From Lentzea kentuckyensis (GTDB lineage Bacteria > Actinomycetota > Actinomycetes > Mycobacteriales > Pseudonocardiaceae): a DNA stretch of 64,000 bases. A program made the translations under genes and the position numbers. The notes below the pieces were generated by a model that saw only the letters and a list, made by a program, of their open reading frames with translations, was not told the origin of the DNA and searched no databases. Numbering within the stretch: position 1 is the first letter of the stretch; each line of letters opens with the position of its first letter. Location: NCBI RefSeq assembly GCF_002150765.1, contig NZ_MUYM01000009.1, positions 35,310 through 99,309 on the forward strand, written 5' to 3'. Positions 32,401 through 40,735 of this stretch are shown here, one piece after another.

Positions 32401-34510
32401 TGATGTCCAGACGGCAGCGGGCGTATTGCTCCGCGTGATCGTGGACGACACACGGGATGACCGCTGGCGTGGCTGCGCCGTCCGCAACCTGATCTCGTTC
32501 GGTCAGCCGTTCCACCGAGCCGCCGTAAGTGGCCTGATCGATCTGATCCGGTCGGAGGCTGTCCCTCGCAAGTACTTGGGCCAGTGGCTGAGAGAGTTCA
32601 CCGACGTCGCGGAAGTGTTCCGGATCGAGGTGGCGCAGACGCTAAGTGAGATGGCGCTGTCTGCCGACAACACGCCCGCGATGATGGTGAACCTTGCAGA
32701 GGCGGTGCAGACCATGCACCGCCCCTGCGGACCAGAACTGATCGCATCGCTTCGATCGATTCTCGTTGACGACGGCACCGAGCCCGAGTGTCGTATCAGA
32801 TCCGCCGTTCTGGTCGCTTCCGTGCATCCGGAACTTGCCGACGAGGCAGTGGCCGCGGTGCTCCGGGATCAGCGGGGCCGGTTATGCGAATGTCGGTCGG
32901 AGCTGTTCGTGTTGGCACGGCTGGGCGCAGACCCAGTGCCACGTCTGCAGGCTCTCGCCGCCGACGTGAACGTTCGTGCTGGGCATCGACTGCGGGCCAT
33001 CTCTGCCCTGAGATGGCTGAGCCGACACGAAGGGACGGAGACTCTCGTCAAACTCGCGGATGACGAGTACGTGGCGCACGAGCTACGTGCAGGTGCGTTG
33101 GACGAGTTGGCAATACACAGCAATGGCGAGGTACCCGAGCTGATCGAATATCACCAGCGAGTGCGGGACGACCGGACACAGGAGGTCTCCGATCGCTGTT
33201 GGTCGGCGTACTGGATGTACAGATATGACCTGACGGCCACGTCCGCCGCGGTGGAGCTGTGGCGCGCGGTTGGGGCAAACCCGGAACTGACGGTTTCCGA
33301 GCGGGTGTCGGCGGTCTCCCTTTTGCGCCGCACGACTTATTATGCCACCACTGCCGCCGACTTCCTGGCCGCTGTGATCGCTGAGGATCCCACGTGTGGA
33401 GCCGTCGAGCGGAAGATCGCGCTCCGTTGCCGGGAAGGAAAAGGTCGGCTGGCAGGGCAGCGAACGATGCTCTCTGATCGGTCGATCGCGTTGGAGCACC
33501 GGATACCGGAGTTGGAAAACTGGAGTTACCAGCCGCTGCCGAGCGAGACGGAAGCCGCGGTCCGCGATGTGCTCTCCGCTCCGGAAAGCACCCACCGCGA
33601 ACGTGTTGCCGCAGCGGCGGCGTTGGCGCAACTGTCGTCGCGGTTCGTCGGCGAGGCAGCCGAGTTGTTGGCCGGCTTGGGGTGGCCCGGTCAGGAGGAA
33701 CTGGCCAAGCTAGGTCCCCGCTGGAGCAGTCAGGTGCGAGCCAACGCGCGAGCCACCGCGACCGACAAGACCAAGCCGTGGCGAGAGAGATGGCGGGCTG
33801 CCCGGCTCGTGTGGGAGGGCGTCGAGCCGCGCTCGGACGAACAGCGGATGGAGTGGGCCGAAGCACGCGGAGCTATAGGCGTCCTGCGCGCGATGCTGAC
33901 CCACACACAGCCGGCCATCAGATGGCGCGCCGCGAAACGGTTGCGGGACTACGACTTCGCCGATCGGGTTGCCGGTGCGCGAGTGCTGGAGGAGATCGCC
34001 AAGGATCCCGGCGCCAGACCGGCGTTGCGGTGGCGGGCAGGGGAGGAGCTCACCCAGTTCGGGGCCAGGGGCCGGGAGAGCGGCGTCGCGGTGCTGCGGA
34101 ACATCATGGGCGACGAGGGGCTGCCGGTGATGGCACGCGTCGAGGCCGCGAGTGTGGTCGGCAAGATCAGGCCGGATCTGCGGGCCGAGGTCGTGCGGTT
34201 CCTACGTCAGTTGAGTGCGGACGGTCCGTTGCAGCAAATCAAGCTGTGTCAGGCGATTGGGGTGTTTGAGCCTGAGGAAGGCGCACGGGCGTTGTGCGCT
34301 ATGACGAACGGAGGCGCGCCGCTGACCCGGATCCGGGCCGCGGAGGCGATGTTCGGGTTGCGCCGGGACTATCGGGAGCGGGCGGCCATCACCGCGCGAA
34401 ACGTTCTGAGGGACATCAAGGCGCCGTGGCACGTGCGGCGGCGGGCGGCGTGTGATCTTGCGCGGTGGAGCGACCTTTGTCTTGAGGAGGCGCGGGCCGC
34501 CTTGGTATGA
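29468..34510 (+). CDS. Giant NACHT-domain (NLR-like STAND) ATPase with alpha-helical repeats
   Basis: The 1680-residue protein opens with a short segment KVVQVGHVHGDLNVYS, then a conserved lead LMAEQLPYRLRGARTPSLSTVHVRQDLG, and a NACHT ATPase: Walker A VITGGPGQGKSTLAL (about residues 127-140), Walker B WLLLVDGLDEV (about 214-224), sensor TTRP (about 252) and the helical winged region. The remaining 1100-plus residues are tandem alpha-helical repeats of HEAT-like type (recurring ExxRxxAVxxLxxL helices). This layout is the bacterial NLR-like plan, in which repeats sense a trigger and the ATPase oligomerises; relatives defend against phage. No large N-terminal effector domain is seen. ATG 29468 follows an AGGGGG site. 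Third-position base use changes after about 31140. Confidence 0.9.
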   Translation: MTSEWAGDAAKVVQVGHVHGDLNVYSRTRRPAPAEIASLMRAHVLMAEQLPYRLRGARTPSLSTVHVRQDLGSGGDELTSDEARPRPMVDGHGQLVDVSTTPRVRTSVRPPSRTVREALETDDHLVITGGPGQGKSTLALRLAADLALSWSGQGTAPVTERVVPLRLPARELAARLDVPFAEALAASARAEYNVRLKCAIDPAHFEDRVSGCRWLLLVDGLDEVTSPADREDLVHALAGWAASGEVYRVVLTTRPIEGGALAPLQRIGAVRYELQPFDEDALRTFAFSWFEDSADTATNFLRQIRKAYLDELVRVPLLATIAAIIFEQRREHPLPDNQYELYEAYLRYLRTGHPHRPSPLDPHRDALLEHLGLVRVDADTSLLGAARTWAASRVSGDWQDDLVRFLTAVGPFTLRADDVQFLHHSFADHLAATARARLLPARFSAEDNDFAHLLHAARPREHGRHVRRVLLHYGRLHPPQADALLTTLNAGDSEQHLLAARLLAGHLPASPPVVSTFLATVRGWAMTTHYNAYEILAGASRATHHPGLSDWLADLMDDDRAPWTSRVEAAASLATRLRDRHEQAALARLHTAVSDLDGQTGHRLIAAEALSDCGESERAAAEETLRAILVDSFATPREHRDAALVMASLGGEARAVATSALLAALNDPEAPPARLVEAAHGLIEITVEHTDLCAESLARVLRVGPVWYGTGTLKAAAESLGSLGSRHVEMGIKALTSRITNVCLSRWERTATAGVLADIGPSHRALAVKHLLELSAEPALPQDLWRHGEMLRQCGWEYREHAVSVLRRVLSGAASDVNTIHWAARELREIGPDYRVEAVGHLIRLSEATAHRHVAHWERESALGELAATDELGRSHAVPELRSSLADERIDPKRRDQAAFELIELGPEYHVEVVGPLLQVVAQRFSLDAKLSAWRNLARLDTRFRADEAEVLTELMATSSEDDRTPPAGVWFSRNAFDDVQTAAGVLLRVIVDDTRDDRWRGCAVRNLISFGQPFHRAAVSGLIDLIRSEAVPRKYLGQWLREFTDVAEVFRIEVAQTLSEMALSADNTPAMMVNLAEAVQTMHRPCGPELIASLRSILVDDGTEPECRIRSAVLVASVHPELADEAVAAVLRDQRGRLCECRSELFVLARLGADPVPRLQALAADVNVRAGHRLRAISALRWLSRHEGTETLVKLADDEYVAHELRAGALDELAIHSNGEVPELIEYHQRVRDDRTQEVSDRCWSAYWMYRYDLTATSAAVELWRAVGANPELTVSERVSAVSLLRRTTYYATTAADFLAAVIAEDPTCGAVERKIALRCREGKGRLAGQRTMLSDRSIALEHRIPELENWSYQPLPSETEAAVRDVLSAPESTHRERVAAAAALAQLSSRFVGEAAELLAGLGWPGQEELAKLGPRWSSQVRANARATATDKTKPWRERWRAARLVWEGVEPRSDEQRMEWAEARGAIGVLRAMLTHTQPAIRWRAAKRLRDYDFADRVAGARVLEEIAKDPGARPALRWRAGEELTQFGARGRESGVAVLRNIMGDEGLPVMARVEAASVVGKIRPDLRAEVVRFLRQLSADGPLQQIKLCQAIGVFEPEEGARALCAMTNGGAPLTRIRAAEAMFGLRRDYRERAAITARNVLRDIKAPWHVRRRAACDLARWSDLCLEEARAALV

Positions 34511-34540
34511 CTTGTGCTCGGCCGAGTCTGGGGGGATGCG

Positions 34541-35854
34541 GTGAAGTACTTCGTGATTCACGACGGTGGTCCGGTTCCGCGCGCGTTGGTGCGCACGGAC
34601 CACCACGGGGAAGAACAACTTGTCGGCCTGGGGGAGTGGGCCGCGTCCGACCTGCTGGGACGGTCCGGGTGGACGGTGGCCGAGGTTGAGGGCTACGAGT
34701 TCTACGGCCACGTGTACGAGGCCATGCGGGTCGCGCGGGCCGGGTTGCCCTGTGTCGCGGTGCTCGGGGTGACCTATCGCGCGGACGAGTTCATCAACGT
34801 GGACGCGATCATGCGCCGCAGGAACGGCGTTGAGGAGTGGCTCGACCGGGAGAACGTCTGGCGGGCGGAGCACCGGGATCTCGGCGGACGGTTCTGGCTG
34901 CCTGTCAGCGAAGAGGAGCTCGACCGTCTGCAGTGGACGGTCACCAGGCCGGAGTGGTTCGTCGTGCGACGGTGGGATGGGCAGCCGCACGCGTTGGTGC
35001 GGAGGATCCCGTCGGCGGAGGAGGCGTTCGGCCGCGACTTGAGGTGGCAGAGGAGCGACCTGCGCGCGCGGGCGGAGAAGCTCGACAACTCGTTCGACGC
35101 CCGCGATGTGCGGGCCGCCATCGAGATCGGGGTGCGGGCCGAGCGGTATCACGTGCGGGGCGGGACCCACTACTTCGCGCTGTGGCCGACGGTCGAGTTC
35201 GATCCGAAGGACCTGCACTCCGTGATCAGGCGGTCTGCGGCGGGGGAGGAGATCCACGTCGGACATCGCGGCTGGGTGCCGTCGGGGGTGGTCGGCGGGA
35301 TCGAACGGGGTGGGTTCTCGTTCTACCGTCCACTGCCGGTCAGCGAGGAGGAGGCCGAGGCGGTCATCGCGCGGCAGGTCGCGCCGCGGAGTTTCCTGGT
35401 GCTGAACGAGGAGGACGGGCGGGACCTGCCGGTAGCGGTGGTCCGGGTGCACGGGGAGCGCGAGGAGGCGTTCACGCGCGACCTCGTGTGGGGGCCGTCG
35501 GAGTTGCTGGCCGAGCTTCCTGACGGTCTGCGTGTCGAGGAACTCCCTCGTGGCGCGAACGGGGTCCACGAGGCGTACTGGCTGGCCGCGAAGCTGCGCG
35601 TGCGGCGGCGCGCCATGTGGGAGTGCGAGTACTGGTACTACGCGATCTTCGCGGACGAGGCCAAGGCGATCGACCTCGCGAACGCACACACGCTCGTGCG
35701 TACCGATGCGGGCGGCGACTTCAACGAGCAGACGTACCGTGACGGCGAGTGGAAGTACTCACGCGTGCTCGGCGACATCAGAAGGTGCAAGTCCGACGAC
35801 GAGCACCTGCCGATCAGTCCGGAAGAGGCGAAGAGCCTCATGGAACGCCTGTAG
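34541..35854 (+). CDS. Repeat-containing protein coupled to the NACHT gene
   Basis: I do not recognise this family. The 437 residues contain three related units of about 140 residues: each starts with a strand like YFVIHDGGPVPRALVR, WFVVRRWDGQPHALVR or SFLVLNEEDGRDLPVAVVR, continues with a W-xx-SDL or W-xx-SELL segment, and ends in FWLPVSEEE (about 119), RPLPVSEEE (about 264) or HLPISPEE (about 422). There is no signal peptide or membrane helix. GTG at 34541 was preferred because GGGGGG lies 6 nt upstream. It begins 30 nt after the NACHT stop, so it is probably co-transcribed and could be a sensor partner, inhibitor or substrate of it. Confidence 0.75.
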   Translation: MKYFVIHDGGPVPRALVRTDHHGEEQLVGLGEWAASDLLGRSGWTVAEVEGYEFYGHVYEAMRVARAGLPCVAVLGVTYRADEFINVDAIMRRRNGVEEWLDRENVWRAEHRDLGGRFWLPVSEEELDRLQWTVTRPEWFVVRRWDGQPHALVRRIPSAEEAFGRDLRWQRSDLRARAEKLDNSFDARDVRAAIEIGVRAERYHVRGGTHYFALWPTVEFDPKDLHSVIRRSAAGEEIHVGHRGWVPSGVVGGIERGGFSFYRPLPVSEEEAEAVIARQVAPRSFLVLNEEDGRDLPVAVVRVHGEREEAFTRDLVWGPSELLAELPDGLRVEELPRGANGVHEAYWLAAKLRVRRRAMWECEYWYYAIFADEAKAIDLANAHTLVRTDAGGDFNEQTYRDGEWKYSRVLGDIRRCKSDDEHLPISPEEAKSLMERL

Positions 35855-35858
35855 CCGC

Positions 35859-38348
35859 TCAGAGGCGGCCGACGTCCGTGATGGTCACGACCGCCTCGCC
35901 GAGTTCGTCGGACCCGGCCAGGTCGACCTCCGCGTTGAAGCCCCAGTCCTTGTCGCCGGCCGGGTCCTCGAAGATCTGCCGGCACACCCAGCGCTCGCGC
36001 TCGACGTTGATGATCAGGAACGCCGGGCCGCGCGCGTTCGGGCCCGCGCCGATGTCCGAGTGCTCCTCGAAGTACGGCTCCAGGGCGTCCATCCACTCCT
36101 TGGCCGTCCAGCCCGACTCGTGGTCGAGCTCGCCCAGCGAGTACCAGTCGCGTTTCGCGGCCAGCTCCACGCGGCGGAACAGGGCGTTGCGGACGAGCAC
36201 GCGGAACGCGCGGACGTTGCGGGTGACCGCGGGCGGCAGGTCGACGCGAACCTCCGGAGCGGCGACGCCGTCCGGGTTGGTGAGCTTCTCCCACTCGTCG
36301 ATCAGCGACGAGTCGACCTGGCGGACCAGCTCGCCGAGCCACGAGATGAGGTCCTGCAGCTCCTCGGTCTTCGCCTCTTCCGGCACCGTCTGCGACAGCG
36401 CCTTGTAGGCGTCGGCCAGATACCGCAGAACGAGCCCCTCGGAGCGTGCGAGGCCGTAGAACGACACGTACTCCGTGAACGTCATCGCGCGTTCGTACAT
36501 GTCGCGCACGACGCCCTTGGGCGACAACGAGTAGTCGCCGACCCACGGGTGGCCACGGCGGTAGGTCAGGAACGCGGCTTCGAGCAGGTCGCCCAGCGGC
36601 TTCGGGTACGTGACCTCGTCCAGCAGCTCCATGCGCTGGTCGTACTCGATGCCGTCGGCCTTCATCGCGCCGATCGCCTCGCCGCGCGCCTTGTGCTCCT
36701 GCGCGCCCAGGATCTGCCGCGGATCGTCCAAAGTGGACTCGATCACCGACAGCACGTCCAGCGCGTAGCCGGGTGCCTCGCGGTCCAGCAGCTCGATGGC
36801 GGCCAGCGCGAACGGCGACAGCGGCTGGTTCAGCGCGAAGTTGAACTGCAGGTCGACGGTGAGCCGGAAGTCGTCGCCGACGCGTTCCACCACGCCCGCC
36901 GCGACCAGCGCCCGGTACATCGCCAGCGCGCGCTTGATGTGCTTGAGCTGCTTCGGCCGGTCCTCGTGGTTGTCCTCCAGCAGGTGCCGCATGGCCGCGA
37001 ACGCGCCACCGCCGGGGCGGCCGATCACGTTCAGCAGCATCGCGTGCGAGACCTGGAACGACGAGGTCAGCGGCTCCGGTTCGGCGCCGACGAGCCGTTC
37101 GAACGTCGACTCGCTCCACGAGACGAACCCGTCCGGGGCCTTCTTGCGCACGACCTTGCGACGCTTCTTCGGGTCGTCGCCGGCCTTCGCCAGGGCCTTG
37201 ATGTTCTCGACCTCGTGCTCGGGCGCCTGCACGACGACCGTGCCCACCGTGTCGTACCCCGCGCGGCCCGCCCGGCCGGCGATCTGGTGGAACTCACGGG
37301 CCTTCAGGATCCGCGTGCGGGTGCCGTCGTACTTCGAGAGAGCGGTGAACACGACCGTGCGGATCGGCACGTTGATGCCGACACCCAACGTGTCCGTGCC
37401 GCAGATGACCTTCAGCAGACCGGCCTGCGCGAGCTGCTCCACGAGCCGCCGGTACTTGGGCAGCATGCCCGCGTGGTGCACGCCGATGCCGTGCCGCACC
37501 AGCCGCGACAGCGTCTTGCCGAACCCGGAGGAGAACCGGAAGTTGCCGATCGTCGCGGCGATGGCCTCCTTCTCGGGCTTCGTGGCGACGTTCACACTCA
37601 TCAACGACTGTGCGCGCTCCAACGCCGCCGCCTGCGTGAAGTGCACGACGTAGATCGGTGCCTCACGGCCGTGCAGCAGGTCTTCGATCGTCTCGTGCAA
37701 CGGCGTGGAGACGTACTGGAAGTTCAACGGCACCGGACGCTGCGCCGAACGGACCACCGCCGTCGGGCGGCCGGTGCGCCTGGCCAGGTCCTTCTCGAAG
37801 AACGTGACATCGCCCAGCGTCGCCGACATCAGCAGGAACTGGGCCTGCGGCAGCTCGATCAGCGGCACCTGCCACGCCCAGCCGCGGTCGGGCTCGCTGT
37901 AGAAGTGGAACTCGTCCATCACGACCTGGCCGACGTCGGCCTGGGCGCCGTCGCGCAGCGCGATGTTCGCGAGGATCTCCGCGGTGCAGCAGATGATGGG
38001 CGCCTGGTCGTTCACCGAGGCGTCGCCGGTCATCATGCCGACGTTCTCCGGCCCGAAGACGTCGCACAGCGCGAAGAACTTCTCCGAGACCAGCGCCTTG
38101 ATCGGCGCGGTGTAGAAGCTGCGCTGGTTGCCCGCCATCGCGACCAGGTGGGCGCCGATGGCCACCAGGCTCTTGCCCGACCCGGTCGGGGTGCTGAGGA
38201 TGACGTTCGCGCCGGAGACGAGTTCGATCACGGCCTCCTCCTGCGCCGGGTACAGCGCGAGGCCGCGTTCGGCGGCCCAGTGGGAGAAGGTGTCGAACAG
38301 TTCGTCTTCGTCGGCGATCGAGGTGAGCCGGTCGGTGAGTGCAGTCAT
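35859..38348 (-). CDS. DEAD/DEAH-box helicase with DUF3516 C-terminal region
   Basis: The 829-residue Ski2-like helicase has Q-motif region LYPAQEEAVIEL, motif I LSTPTGSGKSLVAI, motif Ia APIKALVSEKF, motif II VVMDEFHFY, motif III LLMSATLGD, motif IV to V IYVVHFTQAAA/VICGTDTLGVGINVPI and motif VI FHQIAGRAGRAG. The C-terminal half (from about residue 420) matches DUF3516 helicases of actinobacteria. It is expected to unwind RNA or DNA in RNA decay or repair. It converges with the NACHT-linked repeat gene with only 4 nt between stops. Confidence 0.92.
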   Translation of the reverse strand: MTALTDRLTSIADEDELFDTFSHWAAERGLALYPAQEEAVIELVSGANVILSTPTGSGKSLVAIGAHLVAMAGNQRSFYTAPIKALVSEKFFALCDVFGPENVGMMTGDASVNDQAPIICCTAEILANIALRDGAQADVGQVVMDEFHFYSEPDRGWAWQVPLIELPQAQFLLMSATLGDVTFFEKDLARRTGRPTAVVRSAQRPVPLNFQYVSTPLHETIEDLLHGREAPIYVVHFTQAAALERAQSLMSVNVATKPEKEAIAATIGNFRFSSGFGKTLSRLVRHGIGVHHAGMLPKYRRLVEQLAQAGLLKVICGTDTLGVGINVPIRTVVFTALSKYDGTRTRILKAREFHQIAGRAGRAGYDTVGTVVVQAPEHEVENIKALAKAGDDPKKRRKVVRKKAPDGFVSWSESTFERLVGAEPEPLTSSFQVSHAMLLNVIGRPGGGAFAAMRHLLEDNHEDRPKQLKHIKRALAMYRALVAAGVVERVGDDFRLTVDLQFNFALNQPLSPFALAAIELLDREAPGYALDVLSVIESTLDDPRQILGAQEHKARGEAIGAMKADGIEYDQRMELLDEVTYPKPLGDLLEAAFLTYRRGHPWVGDYSLSPKGVVRDMYERAMTFTEYVSFYGLARSEGLVLRYLADAYKALSQTVPEEAKTEELQDLISWLGELVRQVDSSLIDEWEKLTNPDGVAAPEVRVDLPPAVTRNVRAFRVLVRNALFRRVELAAKRDWYSLGELDHESGWTAKEWMDALEPYFEEHSDIGAGPNARGPAFLIINVERERWVCRQIFEDPAGDKDWGFNAEVDLAGSDELGEAVVTITDVGRL

Positions 38349-38358
38349 CGCAGGTGAA

Positions 38359-39708
38359 CTATAGGTGGTACGCGTACTCGGTGAACTCCCAGTCGGTCAC
38401 GAACCGCTGGAACCGGGCCACCTCCTCCCACTTGAAGTCCACATAGGACCGCACGAAGTCCTTGCCCAGCACCTCGACCATCGCCGTGTCCTCCTCCAGA
38501 TAGGCGAGTGCGTCCGGCAGCGTGGCGGGCAGGGTCGGGGCCTTCGACGGGTCGTAGCCGTACCCGGCGGACGGCCGCGGTGGCTCGATCCGGTCGCGAA
38601 TGCCCAGGTAGGTGGCCGCGATGAGGCCGGCGATGCCCAGATAGGGGTTGGCGCTCGCGTCACCGAGCCGCAGTTCGAGGCGGGTGGTCTCGCCGCGTTC
38701 GGCCGGCACCCGGAGCATCGCGCTGCGGTTGTCGAGGCCCCAGTCGATCAACCACGGCGCGAGCGAGTCCGGACCGAACCGCTTGTAGGAGTTGACCGTC
38801 GGGTTGAGCAGCGCGGCCAGCGCCGGGGCGTGCTTGAGGATGCCGCCGATGGCCCAGCGCGCCTCGTCGGACAGGCCGTGCGAGGTGCCCGCCGCCTGGA
38901 AGGCGTTGCGGCCGTCCTTCTCGTGGCAGGACAGGTGCAGGTGGAACCCGCTGCCGCCGCCGTCGTTGAACGGCTTGGCCATGAACGTGGCCAGCCGGCC
39001 CTCCCGGCGCGCGAGCTCCTTGACCGAGCTCTTGAACCGGAACGCGCGATCGGCGGCGTCCATGGCGGGCGAATGGACGAGGTTGATTTCGAACTGCCCG
39101 CCCGCGTACTCGTGGTTGCCGCCGGTCGTCTGCAGGCCCGCCGAGCTGAGTGTGCGAAGAGTTCTCAACAGATGACCGTCTGAATCGCCCCGTCGGCCGG
39201 TGGCGTACACGTTGCCCGGCTCATCGCAGTAGGGCCGCCACCCGTTCGGGCGATCTTCGTCAGGTTCGCAGAGAAAATATTCCAACTCGGGACCGACCAC
39301 CGGGGACAGGCCGGTCGTGCTGAATATTTCCAGCGCCCGGCGCAGCACCTGCCGCGGCGATTCGTCGACAGGTCTTTCGTCAGCCGGGCTGACGGCGTCG
39401 CCGATGCACCAGGCGACGCCCGGCTCCCACGGGATCGGGAGCAGCGTGTCGAGGTCCGGGACCACGATCACGTCGGGCAGCCCGGCGTCGAGCACGCCCC
39501 CGTTCTCGGTGGTCTTGCCGCCGGGCGTGGTGCTGTAAACGGCCCGGCAGAACGACAGTCCGCGCTGCGTAACCGCTGGTAGATGCTGCACGAGGACGTC
39601 ACGGCCCCGGTCCGTGCCCAGCAGGTCGGGGAAGACGACGCGCACGACGTCGATACCGTCCTCGCCGAGTCTCGACGCGAGTTCCCGTGTCACCTGTTCA
39701 CCGACCAC
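38359..39708 (-). CDS. Glutamine synthetase family protein (GlnA-like)
   Basis: The 449-residue enzyme shows the catalytic landmarks of type I glutamine synthetases: VVGPELEYFLCE, GGQFEINLVHSP, DGGGSGFHLHLS, NPTVNSYKRFGPD and ETTRLELRLGDASANPYLG. Sequence and length fit the GlnA-like enzymes that glutamylate amines rather than ammonia (such as polyamine or ethanolamine ligases of actinobacteria). There is no adenylylation-type Tyr loop obvious near the C-terminus. It is divergent from a MarR regulator and lies 10 nt after the helicase in the same direction. Substrate assignment is inference. Confidence 0.88.
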   Translation of the reverse strand: MVGEQVTRELASRLGEDGIDVVRVVFPDLLGTDRGRDVLVQHLPAVTQRGLSFCRAVYSTTPGGKTTENGGVLDAGLPDVIVVPDLDTLLPIPWEPGVAWCIGDAVSPADERPVDESPRQVLRRALEIFSTTGLSPVVGPELEYFLCEPDEDRPNGWRPYCDEPGNVYATGRRGDSDGHLLRTLRTLSSAGLQTTGGNHEYAGGQFEINLVHSPAMDAADRAFRFKSSVKELARREGRLATFMAKPFNDGGGSGFHLHLSCHEKDGRNAFQAAGTSHGLSDEARWAIGGILKHAPALAALLNPTVNSYKRFGPDSLAPWLIDWGLDNRSAMLRVPAERGETTRLELRLGDASANPYLGIAGLIAATYLGIRDRIEPPRPSAGYGYDPSKAPTLPATLPDALAYLEEDTAMVEVLGKDFVRSYVDFKWEEVARFQRFVTDWEFTEYAYHL

Positions 39709-40008
39709 GTCGAACTACCTTTCCGGCACAGTGTGTCGCTGGCGCGGAGGGGATAACGTTGAGAGGCAAACGCTATCGACCCATCCGGGAGCAAAGACCA
39801 CGATCGGTCTCAGTGGGTGCTCCGCACTCATCGTCCACCACGGGGCAACAGTCCGTAACTGGACGGGTGACGACCGTCACGAGATCATGCACGATGTGGG
39901 ATCGTGATCAAAGTGGTTGCGGACCGACTCGCGCCACATCACAGACATAGTTCGGAACCGCAAGTATTGTGCCGGGAACACCTGAGCTCGAGCACGGGAG
40001 ACTTTGAG
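39709..40008. other. Divergent promoter region with a 26-bp imperfect palindrome (39752-39777)
   Basis: Between the GlnA-like and MarR starts lies an inverted repeat, GATAACGTT (39752-39760) and AACGCTATC (39769-39777), matching at 8 of 9 positions with an 8-nt spacer. It is 44 nt upstream of the GlnA-like start codon and is the obvious candidate operator for the MarR protein. The rest shows no gene; a GTG at 39904 opens an N-terminal extension of the MarR frame but has no clear ribosome site. Confidence 0.5.
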
Positions 40009-40584
40009 TTGTCTGGTCACCACACGATTGCCGAGACCGAGAAAGCCGTACAGGCCAAACTCGGTGCGGTGCCGCTGCATCGCGAGCAGATGGCGGCGGT
40101 GTCGAACATCCACCGCGCCGCTACCGCGATCCGCCAGCACCTCGAGAACTCGGTGCTGCGCACCAGCGATCTGACCTGGACCGGCTTCGTCGTGCTCTGG
40201 GTCGTGTGGATCTGGGGCGAGATGGAGACGCGCTACGTGGCCGAGGAGGCCGGGATCTCCAAGGGAACCCTGACGGGCGTCGCCAAGACGCTGCAGTCAC
40301 GGGGCCTGCTGGAGCGTCTCGGGCACCCGACCGACGGGCGCCTCGCGGTTCTGCGGCTCACCCCTGAGGGTGAAGAACTGATGGCGGACCTCTTCCCCAA
40401 GTTCAACGAGGAAGAAGTCTTCGTCTCCGACCCGCTGGAGTCCTCCGAGGCCCAGTCGCTGGCCGAGATGCTGCGCCGCATGGTGACGCACCTCGAGGCC
40501 AACGGCGAGCAGCGGCGGCTCGATCTGCGCGGCGACACACCGTTGCCGCCTCGTCGCTCCGGGCGGCGGGCCAAGCACGGCTGA
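40009..40584 (+). CDS. MarR-family transcriptional regulator
   Basis: The 191-residue protein has the winged-helix MarR core: LTWTGFVVLWVVWIWGEMETRYVAEEAGISKGTLTGVAKTLQSRGLLERLGHPTDGRLAVLRLTPEGEELM, with the GR-x-xxLxLTxxG wing. An N-terminal helix block (AVQAKLGAVPLHREQMAAVSNIHRAATAIRQHLE) gives the dimer interface. TTG at 40009, preceded by GGGAG at 39996-40000, was chosen; a GTG at 39904 would add 35 residues without similarity. It probably regulates the divergent GlnA-like gene. A terminator hairpin follows. Confidence 0.88.
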   Translation: MSGHHTIAETEKAVQAKLGAVPLHREQMAAVSNIHRAATAIRQHLENSVLRTSDLTWTGFVVLWVVWIWGEMETRYVAEEAGISKGTLTGVAKTLQSRGLLERLGHPTDGRLAVLRLTPEGEELMADLFPKFNEEEVFVSDPLESSEAQSLAEMLRRMVTHLEANGEQRRLDLRGDTPLPPRRSGRRAKHG

Positions 40585-40598
40585 TGCGCACGCCTGAA

Positions 40599-40648
40599 GG
40601 GCGACTCACCTGGCCGGGGAATCACCGCCCCGACTTGGTGAGTCGCCC
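40599..40648 (+). terminator. Terminator hairpin after the MarR gene
   Basis: GGGCGACTCACC (40599-40610) pairs perfectly with GGTGAGTCGCCC (40637-40648). The 26-nt loop contains its own CGGGG/CCCCG stem. It begins 15 nt after the stop codon of the MarR gene. Confidence 0.75.
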
Positions 40649-40681
40649 ATTTCGGCGTTCCCGCAGCTCGCTGCTTCAAGT

Positions 40682-40732
40682 GCACGCGGGGAGCTTCCGT
40701 TCACTCTGAGAGTACGAAAGGCCCCCGCGTGC
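40682..40732 (-). terminator. Terminator hairpin after the PLP decarboxylase gene
   Basis: GCACGCGGGG (40682-40691) pairs with CCCCGCGTGC (40723-40732), enclosing a smaller ACTCTGAGAGT hairpin. It lies directly downstream of the decarboxylase stop (40736-40738) on the minus strand, back to back with the MarR terminator. Confidence 0.7.
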
Positions 40733-40735
40733 GGC

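Noticed and set aside
35532..38357. 941-residue plus-strand frame across the helicase gene
   Set aside because: Antisense to the DEAD-box helicase, whose motifs are complete on the minus strand.
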